DNA of 64,000 nucleotides, from NCBI RefSeq assembly GCF_016545825.1, contig NC_052612.1, positions 42,205,738-42,269,737 on the forward strand, written 5' to 3'. The DNA comes from Eucalyptus grandis. Lineage: Eukaryota; Streptophyta; Magnoliopsida; Myrtales; Myrtaceae. Shown here piece after piece: positions 1-12,124 of the stretch (positions are counted from its first letter, which is position 1; each line of letters opens with the position of its first letter). A model generated the notes under the pieces. The model ran no database searches. It was not told the DNA's origin and worked only from the letters and a program-made list of their open reading frames with translations. Position numbers and translations under genes: made by a program.

Positions 1-1145
1 GGTAGCACCTCTCCTAAATTGATCTGTCCATGTTACACGTGGTGATGAATGCGATCAGCGATTTGAACACGAGATTCGTCGCGCACATCGACAATTCGTG
101 ATATACTTTTGTCTGTCAATTTCTTTTCCCCACATGCTACCATGAAATGTCATATATTGATGGTGAAAGCAATAACTTTTATATTTTGTTTTTGGTTTCA
201 TCGAAAAAGGAAAATGATTCTTGGCAAAGATTTAGCATCTTTCTGTTGTCCTATCAATCAAGATGGGACCATTGCCTAGAACCAAACCAGACACAGTCAG
301 TTCCCAGCTTGTGGAATTGGGTACGGGCCCAGTCTGATTAGGATTAGGCCCAAGGGCCTCACCGAAGAGCAAAGAGCCCATCAATCAACATTTGATCTGG
401 GGCAAGCACCAAAAGGATGGAAGCAGTTGTCCTTGTGTAATGTATGTTTGGTGATTCCTGTGCCTCTTAGAGTGGATGCTACTCTCATCTAGTTGGAAAA
501 CAAGTTCTGTTTTCTTGGCCAACTATTTCGGATCGGTATCTGGTCGCGCGCGCAAACTGCAGCGAAATCTGTGGTTATGGTTTGTTTCCACTTTGAAACG
601 ATCACGAGTTTGTAAACAGCGCTGAGATGAGATGTTCCTTCAACTGTCACCTGCGATGAACTTTGGAGCTGGATTTCCGCTAAGTGCGTTCAGACGTACT
701 CGCGATAACATCATTTCCGGTGTTTAGTTTCCACAGCAGTGAGTCTTAATGTTCTAATGTTAGCTGCATAAGTCAAAGGCATTTCTGTTTGATTGAGACT
801 TCAGTGAATGTCAATGCACCCAAAGATGCACCTGAAAAGACCAGAATGCTTTTCAGCTCAGTTGATACTGATATATACTGGACTGGATCAGCAGCACTGG
901 ATTACAAATGGAAGTATTTCTTCAACTAATCATTTACATCCCCTAGCTCAAATGCTAGACATGGACATTCGTGGTATGAGGCCTCTAGACACTAAAGAAA
1001 AATGAAGCCCGATGTCAATCTTTCTCACCCTAGAAATCCTACGCTCGAAAAACCAATCATCTTTCAGATTTGTCGAGTTGAACAAAAAGATAGAGATGGT
1101 TTATGTACAAAGTCGTTGAGTGCGAAGATGCATTGCTGCTAAGGA
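1..1145. other. Downstream flank of the F-box gene; no gene recognised
   Basis: The part nearest 1145 should hold the 3' UTR of the minus-strand F-box gene. The rest contains only short open frames without recognisable domains or splice context. I see no RNA gene or mobile-element protein here. Confidence 0.4.
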
Positions 1146-3320
1146 CTATTCCATCACATGAGATGGCCGAAGCCCCTTCCAAGTCGAGATTTCCTCGTTT
1201 GCGTAGAGCTTTCTGATCCCTCCATAAAAGCCGTTACCTTCAGTTCCTGCTTCTTTGTGCTCCTTTCGGTTTATGATCGTTCTTCTCCATCTAGAGTCAA
1301 ATGGGTACTGGTTGAACTCTAGCATGACGTTATCTGTCGAAAAGGGTTTTATTGTGAGATTCTGGTAGCATTACACATCAAGCGCTTACTCTATAATTAA
1401 GAGGATAATGAAGAATTTGTGAGCATGATTAAAGCTGTTTCTACAAAAGAAGGTCTAAATAATAACTTCAGCCTGGAGATCTATGCTCATAACTAATGCT
1501 GTTCTTAGAAGGGAGGTCTAAATAATAACTTCAGCCTGGAGATCTTGACCATCTTTTTGCTCAGTTTTTAGAATGTAGCAACATCAGTAATCATCTGTAT
1601 CATAGCATTCATCTGTATCATTAATAAAAGCCGAAAATCCAGCCTAATTTCTCACCACTATAATGGCATCGGCAATGATCTCCATTTCCATCACACGACT
1701 CCAGGTGGCCAACAACACCGTACCACCAACCTGCAATCCACATTGAATAGATCGTATCAATCAACAGTCAAAGAAAGGTGAATTTCCTTGAGCAAATGAA
1801 TAAGGTGTTGCGGAATTAAGGGGGCCAAGTAAATTTAAGTCCATGCAGGCACTCACCATAGGGAAACTCTTTGGATTTTCTCCATTGGATTTCAATATGG
1901 TCGCCAGGTCTCAGGTCATTTAGACAATCTGAGTTATGAAGCTCGTGTGGTGGAGTACTAATAGGGGGTGCTCTGAGTCTGTCCCACGGTATGTTCTCTT
2001 CCACAGTTCGCCGTCCAGGCGACGAATACCTGTAGACAAAATCAACATATTACATCATTAGGATTTGGGACTAAAAAAGATTCAATCAAGTATTTAGAAA
2101 GCAAAATGCAATTTTCCTAATTAATTTTCTAATTATAGAGGATTCCTTTCAAAATTATTAACAATGAATGATTTCCAGGTGGGTATTTATATCAGCAGAG
2201 CACAGGATGCAGAACAGGGGCTGATTAATAGGATGATTGGGAGATCATAGATCTGAGCTCAGATAAGCGGAGTCTGTGTACTTGGTGAAGCAGATAACCA
2301 AAAAAGAAACCTGTTGTCCTAAAGATTCTTGTGTTCCAGAATGGAAAGAAAGAAAAATTGATAAAGTTCCATAGGAGGCCACCATCTGCATACCTCGCCT
2401 GAAAAGTGTCTGTCCGAGAATCATAGCTGACATGAGCATCGTAGCATGAAAGCATGAACCCAGAATGCCCATTCTGCAATTCAGAAAAGCAATGAATTTC
2501 AGTTTACAATCCCACAATTTCAGGATAAGAAAGCGCAGTTCATTTGAAACCAAACAAGACAGCTCAGAAGCAATATAGCCACCTGAACAATGAGTTTCAA
2601 TTCCCTGAACCAGAAATTAGAAAAAGAATTGATCACAACCAAGTTTACCTCACGATTGTACACCTGAGCTGGGAACCAAAACTTGCCATTCTCAAGTGAC
2701 AGATACAAACACATGATGGAATCAACAGGAAAATCACTTCTTGGTTTATTACTGCCACATTCCAAATTTGGCCTCATCCAAGTAAAGGGCCAAACCCTAA
2801 AAAGCAAGTCTTTCTTGAATCCATTTCTCCTGTCCAGGCCACAAAGGCTAGGCCTCTTTCTTGAGGCGAGCTGGCATTGCCACTCTCTTGTAGCAGCATC
2901 ACCAATCAATCTGTTCCATTTTTGCTTCATGTGTTTCTCCCACAGATGGTCACTCCTGCACTTTTCCCTCATTGAGCTACAAACCTCAGCCATACTACAC
3001 AGCCCAGCCGGCGAGAGCCTCTCCAGTATGCAGTCCAAGGTCAGTTCAGGCAAGTCCAACAGAGAAAACTTCTCCTCCCCAGGAAAGTCTTGAACTTGCA
3101 AGACTTGAGATGGACCGGTCGTCATCTTCTTGAGTGGCTTCATCATGAGGACCTGGTTGAGCTTGATCCTGTGAAAGAAAGACATGAAGAAGCTCGAAAG
3201 CTGTCCCCAGGCGATGGGAAACGACAGGATTAGCCGGTTTCTCATGGGCAAGAGTGGCTTGCAGGACATGGATCTAGAGATCAGGATGAATGAGAAGCAT
3301 GAGACGAAGAACAGAAGCAT
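1146..3320 (-). CDS. F-box protein of the At2g26850/At2g32560 type, five exons
   Basis: Exons by joining frames: 3320-2649, 2473-2394, 2029-1857, 1730-1656, 1333-1146; 1,188 nt, 395 aa, all introns GT-AG. An F-box lies at about residues 86-133 ([20 protein letters not shown], then [13 protein letters not shown]). F-box proteins of this kind recruit substrates to SCF ubiquitin ligases through SKP1. Downstream are conserved plant blocks with [10 protein letters not shown], a [12 protein letters not shown] motif, a [10 protein letters not shown] motif and a C-terminal [13 protein letters not shown] block. Residues 1-17 and 28-50 are hydrophobic, so membrane anchoring is possible. The start at 3320 is chosen because the frame upstream opens only with TTG, and a TATA-like element at 3397-3404 puts transcription initiation near 3370. 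The substrate cannot be inferred. Confidence 0.9.
1451..1545. repeat. 32-bp direct repeat in F-box intron 4
   Basis: The block aggtctaaataataacttc... occurs at 1451-1482 and again at 1514-1545, identical over 32 bp with a period of 63 bp. It lies wholly in the last intron and looks like a short recent tandem duplication. Confidence 0.85.
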
Positions 3321-3396
3321 TTGAAAGTTCTGGAAATGACTAAATGTGCAGGGCTGGCATGAATTGAAGCTGAAACAGATGGGAAGCAATGGGGTT

Positions 3397-3404
3397 TATT
3401 TATA
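3397..3404 (-). promoter_or_regulatory. TATA-like element of the F-box gene
   Basis: Minus-strand TATAAATA lies about 77 bp upstream of the chosen ATG at 3320. The usual 25-35 bp spacing would place the transcription start near 3370. It is inferred from position and sequence only. Confidence 0.5.
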
Positions 3405-4155
3405 TTATGCAAAGGATCGACGGAAAAGTCTGATGAGCAAGTCCTGTTTTATATGGTGACAAAGGAAGATGGGCCAAGGTCTGTGCTCTTTGGCAAAATC
3501 GAGGTTGCGGTGGAGTGAGAGCGAGAGCTTTGATAACAACGCGAGGGACATGCATAGACACCGCAACCGACAAGCTTTGATTGCTAGGTGGTCAGAATAC
3601 CACAGAAAAACGGAGAAAGGTCAGCCAACGAGGAGGAACACAAAGCAATGCTTCCCTTCTCAGGCTGGCTTGAAAAATGAGAAATACGCATTTATGTGAT
3701 TATATCTATCGCATCCCGAGGGCTGAATTTATTTCCTCCCACCGGCTATGGTCCGAACTGTGGGGAAGTTTGAGGGGACAACTGTCGGTTCATGATTGGT
3801 GGGATCTGAGGGAGAGAGAAAGAAGAGTATTGATGAATAATACCAATAGATAAAATGATGTAATAAATAAACGGCAAACATATTTTAAGCAAGAAAGTCA
3901 CACTCCAGGTTCCAAATATCACAGTACTTCACATTATAAGTTTAAATTTCACCCATCCGTATCGATAGACTGTGCACTTTTTTATAGACAAAAGTAGTAT
4001 GAGAATGGAATCCAAAGATCAGCTTGTCAGATGGCACTTGGGAGATCCCAACAAGTCACCAACAGAGCCACCGTCAAGAATGGAGTGAACATGTGTCTAG
4101 ACCCCACCTCAAAATTTGAGAACTTTCTATGGAAAAACAAATGTCCTTGAATGTG

Positions 4156-4193
<38 letters not shown>

Positions 4194-7140
4194 GACTGGT
4201 CAAGGTTTCACAGGACTTTAGTGAGGAAAAGAAATGGTGCCTTGGATCTGTTTTGTCTTTCCCATTAACAGGAAAATGCCTGTGAATTGCTGTTGTTAAT
4301 GGTATGTTCGATGGTTTCAATGTTTACACTCACCGAGCTACAGAAAAGATTGGAGAAGCAAAATGGCAATGAACGAGAATTGGGTCCTCCTCAATTCATG
4401 ACAATGCATAATTTATCAAATCACACTAACTCCAAAGCATCAGAAAAGGACAGCTCTCTGATTGATGGGCTTTTGGGGTTTAAAGCATTTGAAGGAGACC
4501 CGTCTTTAAATTTCTCTAGGTGGGGGTCAAAAGCGATCTGTCACCACGCCATAACAACAACACCTGATATTTGGCCTAACTTCCACCAAACTCCAACACC
4601 ACTTGTCCTTATTCTTTACCACACACCATGAAAGTTGCTCCTTTATCAATCACCCCCACCAATGTGAAAATGGGATCATGACATCCTCTTCAAATCTTAT
4701 ATCCACTCAATCCCATTGGTCATCCCAGGAATATATTGGAAGTCCCTCCTATTTGGCCTCGTTGCATATGATGTTTCCTATGTTATCCTAATTTGTTCCC
4801 TTCAGCCGCTTGGACCAGCCTATGAATCCACTTCAATTTCTTTTCTTGCTTACTTTCTTTTCCTTTGGATTAAATAAAGACCCATGATCTCTTTCGTGGG
4901 GGACAGACGTCTTTATGGACAGAGCCACGGTTACCGTATTGTTCGCCTTTTCTTTGCATCTTCCTCTGTCCTCTTCAACTTTTGCCCTTCTCTCCCTTAC
5001 CTTTTTTCACATTATCATGAGCTTTTGTCCCTCAATTATTAGTCAAGAAGGATATGAGGAAGAGAGATATTAATGGGTATAAATAATTAACTAATTAATG
5101 ACCAAACATGACGCTTGAATGTTCAAAGAATATGGTTGCATCTTGCCTTATGCTTGTGGATATTCCCACCAATGATAAACAGTACCTTGCCCAATGAACA
5201 GTGTCGAGGACAATCAACATGGTTGATGAAGCTAAGCGGTTAAGCAGCTAACGGTTATCCAGTTTCATTAAATGGTTGAAATGAAATCGCTCCGACAAAA
5301 AAATATCCTAGAGGGATTGGAATGAAAAGTCTATGTAAACCGACAGCTGAACTTGATAAAATCCAACTGGGAAGGATAAGTTTTTGTGGTTGTGAAACCA
5401 CATGGAAAGATCTTTTCGGTTTCCCTTTACCACAAGACATCTCTCCTTTTGAGTAGTTTGTCCAGCCCTACTCACCGGTGGTTCTTTTGAAGATGTATAG
5501 TTGAACTACATACCGTCAGAATCGTACCTACGATGGCCCACTTCATCACCTACCCGCAGTAAAGGATCTTAAATTATACAGTTGGCCAACCTTTTCTGTC
5601 TTAAACATAGTTCATGTAAAGAGACATAATAGTTGGATATGTTCGCCTAATTTTATGCAAATCTTCAATGGGAAATCCGAGTTTTGGTCAGTCTCTCCAA
5701 CCTCTTCCCACAATATGGCACGGAAGGAAAAATCTAACACGGAAAGAAGAAACCAATAAGCATCCATGAATTGGGAACTCTTTCTACATAATTCTCACTG
5801 ATACATCTCACAAAAGAAAAAGCATTTTCGTGCACCCAGATTATCATATACCTTGGAAAAATCATGACCCAACGCACCTACCTCAGCCACCGTTTCTGGT
5901 GGTAGCACTCGGCTGAGAATTAGTAAAGTTTCTTTCTTTTTAAATTCTATGCAAAAAGTTAAAATCCAAATTAGAAATCACCTTGATTGATTCTAGATTT
6001 TATGCTCGACAAAAAGTAAAGCTAATTTCTTCAGGATTTGAATAATTCCTTTCATTCCTCATGTGACTGGTAGATCTTTTGGATTGACCAATCCCATTTT
6101 CAATTCTCAAACTGAATATGCAATTTCAATAACCAATGGTTATCTCCCTATTAGAGAATGAATTTAAAGTAATATTTTTCTTGGAATGAGTGGGTGAGCG
6201 GCTGGATGATAAAAGGGCCATGTGATTTGCCTAATGATGCGACACGTTTGTTGTTTACAGAGAGGAGAACTTTTATAGGATCCATCAAATTATAGCCATA
6301 AAATAATTGCGTGACCCAGATCTAGAGACATGGTCTGTGGGCGACCAAATGTTCTCGAATTTAGGATGGATTAGATGGGTGGTAAAGCTATATTTAATGC
6401 CATTCCCTTGACTTGTTGCACGTGGTATCAACGTTCCATGCCTAGATATTCGATAATAACGCATAACGTGTTAAAATTAGCTGCTTCTTCTTCTTCTTTT
6501 GATAATAATAGCTTAATAAGAAGGTTAATGATGTATATCCGGATCTAATCATGCTGGAAATTAATTTCCGTGCGAACCCGTTCTTTCTCTTTCTAATCAT
6601 TCATACTCAGCTCACCTAGCTGTTATCAAATGCACTGGTCAATCATCAAGCAAGAAAGATAATCCAAGATTTGTCTCGAAACCGGAACAACCCATGATTC
6701 AAGTTTGCTTCTTTTTTAATGCCATCGGTTGAGCTTTCCGATCGTGGCCGGTTGGTACGTCAGCATCGAGCCGCTAAATGGCTAAAGAAAATGCATAGAA
6801 TCGACCCAAAGAAAGCGGAAAAGAGCATATAGTGCATAATGAATGGGATCGGAATTGGGGAAAGAAAAAAAAAAAAACTGGGGACCCTCTATTGCTGATC
6901 TCCACCTCTCCAATAGTATAAAAGCATAATAGAGTCTCTAGACCTTGGACACCTAGCGAGGCGCAATCGCTTTTGCAATTTGCTTTGGGGTTTATATTCA
7001 ATTTCGGTGGTGCGTAGCGTATGACACGCCACGCCCATGAAGTAATGATGGAATCCAGATCTTTGCCCCAAAAGTGCAAGGGAAAATCATCCAAATCTTT
7101 TGGTTCATTCGCTTGGTGTATTGGCTAATTTGCCGATTTA
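3405..7140. other. Intergenic region with no supported gene
   Basis: AT-rich DNA with scattered frames of 60-115 codons that lack conserved motifs or splice partners. The 97-codon minus frame at 4027-4320 is generated largely by the GT/GA microsatellite. I see no coding gene. Confidence 0.5.
4155..4193. repeat. Compound (GT)n(GA)n microsatellite
   Basis: A run of GT dinucleotides passes directly into a run of GA dinucleotides, about 39 bp in total. It is likely polymorphic in length. Confidence 0.95.
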
Positions 7141-7143
7141 ACA

Positions 7144-7531
7144 ACTCCTTGGCCTATCTCCTGTGTGTATATCAAACATCTTTCCCTGTTGGACGGAAGG
7201 GAATGAGGATCGTATCTAGGTATATCAACACATGGGCCCAAATGAGGGGAAAAAGTTGCCTAATCGATCTTGGACGTATTGTATAGATGCCAATTCAATT
7301 CAAAATTTTATAATTTTATCAATTTTATCATAAACATGTATTTATTTAATAACTCCTTGGCCCATCTCATGTGTAAAAAAAATCATCCATTATTAGGGGC
7401 AAAGGGGAATGGGATTCGTGTTTGGGTATGTCAGCACCTTTGCTTCGATGAGGGGATGAATTGTCCAATTCAATCAAAAATCTATTGTATGGACGCCACT
7501 TCAATCTTGACTTTATAATTTTGTCAACTTA
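7144..7531. repeat. Diverged tandem direct repeat, two units of about 190 bp
   Basis: Unit A (about 7144-7322) and unit B (about 7351-7531) both begin aactccttggcc and share a middle block of the type gggaatg..at..g.atc. Both end with attgtat.gatgcca.ttcaat followed by ttataatttt.tcaa. The offset is 207 bp. A related end block recurs near 17700-17760, so this is probably a fragment of a dispersed non-coding repeat rather than a gene. Confidence 0.7.
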
Positions 7532-10500
7532 ATCTCAAACATTTACGCGACATAGTCCTCCGTCACCAACGACCGCTGATATGGTGGTTAGCCACCTAGG
7601 ACAGCTCGCGATGGTGAGATGGTTTCATCTGTAGTTTTCGGTGAAGATTGACCGGAATGATTATATTAGAATTTCACGCAAAATTTTATAATTAAATTGG
7701 CAAAATTAAAGAATTTTAGAACTGAATTAATATTTTAGGACAGATTAGATAATTTTTCCCAAAAATAAGGGACAAGCACAAGTTAGTTCTCAAACTAAAA
7801 TGGTCCAACATATATTTAATGGGCGAGACAGATTGGGGGCCAATTATTGTCATGGGACCTCTTGCTAGGCTTGCAGTGCCTGTACTATGGGGGACTGATA
7901 GACCAGGCTAGTTCTCAGCATCGGATGGGGACTGGGGCCTCTTTTGTGATGCTTGGATCGACCACCGTCCATGGTCGTGGTTCGGCATGCCGTCTAAGCT
8001 CGATCGGCCGACCACCACCTAACTTTACTTTATTGAACCAAAAAATCTCACATGTGAAATTTGGAGTGAAATTAATGGTTTCTAATTTTGTAAACACCTT
8101 GAAAATGTCAGATTGCATAACGCGACAATAATGTGACTCGTGTCCACTGCTACTGATTTATGATGCGAACAATTGATGTAGTCATTTCACGCGAAAGAAA
8201 TTGAAGAAAAGTAATGGGCGTAATCATATGTATTGTCGGTGTTTTTTTTTTTTTTTTTTTTAACATATTTGCCGGAACATCATGAGCAAGTTCAATTTAG
8301 ACCGTGTTATAGAACAAGCACATGTCGATGTCGCCGATAGTCATGTGGCCTTGGCCTCTAAAGTGACAACGATGTATACGTAGGACCACCCGGCATCTAT
8401 AAATTTCAGTGGTCCTTGATAATGCAAGATAAATCACCTAACAGAACATTACAATTTGTATTCAATGACTAGAAAATGAAATGCGTCTAAAATAAAGGAT
8501 TTGCTATGAAAGAAAATAATGACGCAAATATTGAATTGCATAAGTGTAGAAGGAACAGAACGAATGGAAAGAGCATTGCCCTTCCTATGCTTTTTCCCCC
8601 GCACATCTTTTCCTAAGTTTGATAGTTGCCTAGCTGCCTTCCAAGTAGGATGTCCTTTTCATTTGTAGAAAAGTCGTCTTGAGCATTAAGGCGCAACTAA
8701 TGTAGCTACTTCATCCGAAATTTCACTGAGAATTATGTATCTTGTCATGGAGTATCAAAATTTAAAATTAGAAATGAGTCGTCACTCAATATTACTCAAT
8801 ATTATCGTGACCCATTATTTCGAGGTATAGCCGCGCGGAGGTGCTCGAGGTTCGGAAAGCGTTTATCTAAGTGAAAAAGCACACGCTAACTAGTTATTAT
8901 AAGTGGATATTGTGTTCAAGGTTGAGCCGTAGCACTTGGCCATCATCAATGGGGGTTGAATTTTTTTGGTTAGAAATACAAGCAAAAAAACCTTGTTATT
9001 CTATATACATCAAGTGATTGTGGGTGAAAATTAGTAAAAAATGATGTGGTGTGCTTGGAAATTTGGTATGCTTTTCTTTTTATATTTGAAGCTAGTTGGA
9101 GTTGATGGTACTCAAAAACTCCACCTTTAGTATTAATTCTAGATAGTTGGTCAGTATTAAAAAGCCAATTTTCATTCTTTCCTTTGGTTTGTGATTTCAA
9201 AGGCAAATTTAATTACTTCTAGCCTTAAAGTTTATTGTTAAAAAATTGATTCCCCGTCCATATTTCATTCATTTGACTATTATTTTTTACGCTGTTATGT
9301 TGTCGTTACTATATAATATTTATCTTACATCATCAACAAAATAACATGATCGATCCCTAATTTGTTGTCTTTGCATTTTTTGGATAAGTTATCCTATGTG
9401 AATTCATATAAGTTATGTAAACGATCATTACATCCTTAAATCTTCAATTTTCTCTTGAATATATCTAAATAGTTACACTATTTTGGTGTATTTTAGATGT
9501 TTATGCAATAATAAAATTTCGATTTGTTATTCTTATTTTTGGCCCATGAAATAGTAGAAGGCGGATCATTGTATCTGTATCCGAGTCAGCAAATAACTAC
9601 GTATCAATATTCAATATAACCAAAGAGATGGGCTGGGCCTGGGCCCAAACCACTTCTGCCCATGTGTGCTGGAAAATGCGAAGTTCATTCTTCACACGAC
9701 AGAAATTATTAGGGATTCCGGACCATTTAAAACGGCTGGCTCCGTATGGTTCAGTCAAACCGGTTGGTTGGACCGGATCAAAATAGTTCGACCCAAATTA
9801 ACCTATTTATTTAGTTTTAATCCATTTCAATAATACAACTCCAGTAACCAATACCTAACCCAAACAAATCTGACTCAATTCATATCACTAAAACACTTCT
9901 ATATTTAACCCAAATGCAAGAAAACTAATTAAGGATAGAGTACGGAATGAGCGGGCATGAGAGAGAGTGAAAAGAGAATTACATATGTGAATTGAATTAA
10001 AGTAAGTTATGGACCCATTTAATATCTATATTATTTGGGATTTACCATTATAAACCAATTTACTAAATATAATTAATTCACATAACAATTTAATCCATCA
10101 TATGTGGGTTAAGAAATAGATTTAAAAGACATTTTGATAAGTTTAGCTCCATATGATTGTAAGGTTTCCACTAGATTTGATGATCCACATTGATCTTAAT
10201 ATATAATACACACTTCATAATTCCTTCATATATAGCAAAGACCCGCTATATCTATGTTATGAAGTATTGGGTACAAGTAATTCTATATTTTTAAGACACA
10301 ATGTATATTATGAGATGGCAAGTATGGTCTTAACTAGGGATATTTGGATCTTCTCAATTTAGGGATTATGATAATTTGATTTGCTGCAATGAGAGATCAC
10401 TGTATCATTTCAAGAAACTTACTTATAAATATGAAAGCAATTTCTCGATTTAATATTTATAGACTTTGCGTTAGTTTGGAATTCAAAATTCATTAAATGT

Positions 10501-10860
10501 TTATTTTATCGTTACTAGACCTCAAATGCGTGCTACACATGTATACAATTTCTTTTTTTCTTTTTTTAACTAATGCAACTTTCAATAGAATAGGCATTAT
10601 CACATAAATGGTTTAGATACTTTATATGCAAAAAAAAAAAAAAAATTCAAAGTTATCTTCGAAAATAGATGTAGGTAGTTTTTGGCAAGAATAAAGTGAT
10701 AGAGATTTGAACCAGATATTGTGCTTGGCAGTTGCAAGCTTTCCATTGTGGAAGGAACGCAAGCATGGCTGGCTCTGAAAATATGCCACCAAATAGGAGC
10801 AATTTCTCTAAAGATAATTTTGATTTCATTAAAAGCAAATTCACCGTGAATTTTATGATT
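7532..10860. other. AT-rich intergenic region with no supported gene
   Basis: Only short frames without family resemblance are present. It includes a poly-T run near 8242-8261 and a poly-A run near 10629-10645. The segment near 8760-8880, with the words gagtcgtcactca and gaggttcgg, resembles degraded retroelement LTR sequence, but no pol-type protein is present. Confidence 0.45.
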
Positions 10861-10865
10861 TATCA

Positions 10866-11712
10866 TAAAAATACGGAAAATTTCAAATAAGAATCCGAAA
10901 TGAATCTATTTTCTTAAATAAAGACCCAAAGTAAATTTTGTGTCAAATAAGGATCCGAAGTGGACCCATTGTTTCAAATAATGACCCGAAGTGAATTTTG
11001 TGTTAAATAAAGACCGGAAGTGATCAAATTAATCTCTATTAAGGACCTTAGCTCGCCAAGCAGACATTTTCCATCGATCAAAATAGGAGCAATTTTGTCA
11101 AAAATTTGTGATTGGAAAAAAATGGAAAATTCTAAATTAATTAAGTTTAGGCTATTCATTTAGATGTTTACATTTTCTTTTTTTCTTCCCCTCGGTTTCT
11201 CAACCAAATCGCTGCTCGGTCGTCGTCGTGACTCAATTCTCATCGCTCCTCACCTTGCTTGACTGACGGAGAATTTGGGTCTCCACAAACAAAGAAAGAA
11301 GCATATGAATTTTCTTTTTGTTTTTTAATTCGTGCCTTAACCAGCAAAACATTTGGGTCTTTGACTTTACGAATGATGGGTACAAGGAATGGGGAGAACT
11401 TCGGTCTTTGACTTTGCAGAGGACGGGTATAAGGAACGAGAAAAACCGTAGAAAACCTAGGTTTTTTTTTTTTTTCTCTTTTTAGGATTTGTTAATTTTT
11501 CTTATATTTTTTTGACAAATTTGCCTAAACTCTAGTCATCGAAAATGTCACATGCCATACCGGCTAATATTTGGCTGACCAAGAGTTCTCGGGTTTTATT
11601 TGGAATTGATTTACCACTTCAGTCGCTTATTTGAGACATTAACGGTGGCAGGGTCCTTATTTAAAAAAATTGGTCCACTTTGGATCTTTATTTGAAATTT
11701 TTCCTAAAAATA
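10866..11712. mobile_element. Inverted-repeat (foldback/MITE-like) element, about 0.85 kb
   Basis: The left end reads ggaaaatttcaaataag, with the motif 'aaataa.gacccgaagtg' repeated about every 40-45 bp (near 10880, 10920, 10950, 10985, 11010). The right end carries the reverse complement, cttatttgaaat and ccactttggatctttattt, around 11620-11710. The arms can therefore pair, and each arm is itself built from short imperfect tandem units. The centre holds no transposase-like frame, so it would be non-autonomous. Exact ends and a target-site duplication were not determined. A relative lies at 38968-39455. Confidence 0.65.
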
Positions 11713-12124
11713 TAATTAAATTTTAAAATTTTCGATACGCTTATTCCTTTAATTAATTTGAAAGTTGACTTTGTATATAGTAGAGATATACATTTAACAA
11801 AAAATATTCTTGTCATTGAAAATGAGCTACAAAAAACCTCGTAATTCTATTTTACCAAGAAATAACGTTGAATTGTATATCCTCTCCTTATCACTGCAAC
11901 AGGGGATAAAAAAAGAAAAAACCAAACAAGGAGTGAAAACGAAAGAGGGTTTAGGGTTTAAGAGCTTCACGTGGAATGAGTTGCTAATCGCCAAATGCCG
12001 GTAACGATGCTGCTCCATGCTTGATCGATTTTCAGGTCCTCATCACCCGGTGCAAGAAGCCCTCTTTCGATATTCCGAAGGACGTGACTTAGTTGATGAC
12101 CGGCAAGAGAGCTTCGGGGTCAGC

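Noticed and set aside
2582..2605. Possible 22-nt micro-exon in F-box intron 1 bounded by cag and gt
   Set aside because: Including it breaks the frame into the conserved [13 protein letters not shown] block. Direct joining of exon 1 to 2473 keeps RENGHSG in frame.
3321..3389. N-terminal extension of the F-box frame up to 3389
   Set aside because: The frame there begins at TTG, not ATG, and the region lies at or upstream of the transcription start predicted from the TATA-like element at 3397-3404.
8760..8890. Possible LTR retrotransposon end
   Set aside because: There are suggestive words only. No paired LTR, primer binding site or pol protein could be found in the neighbourhood.
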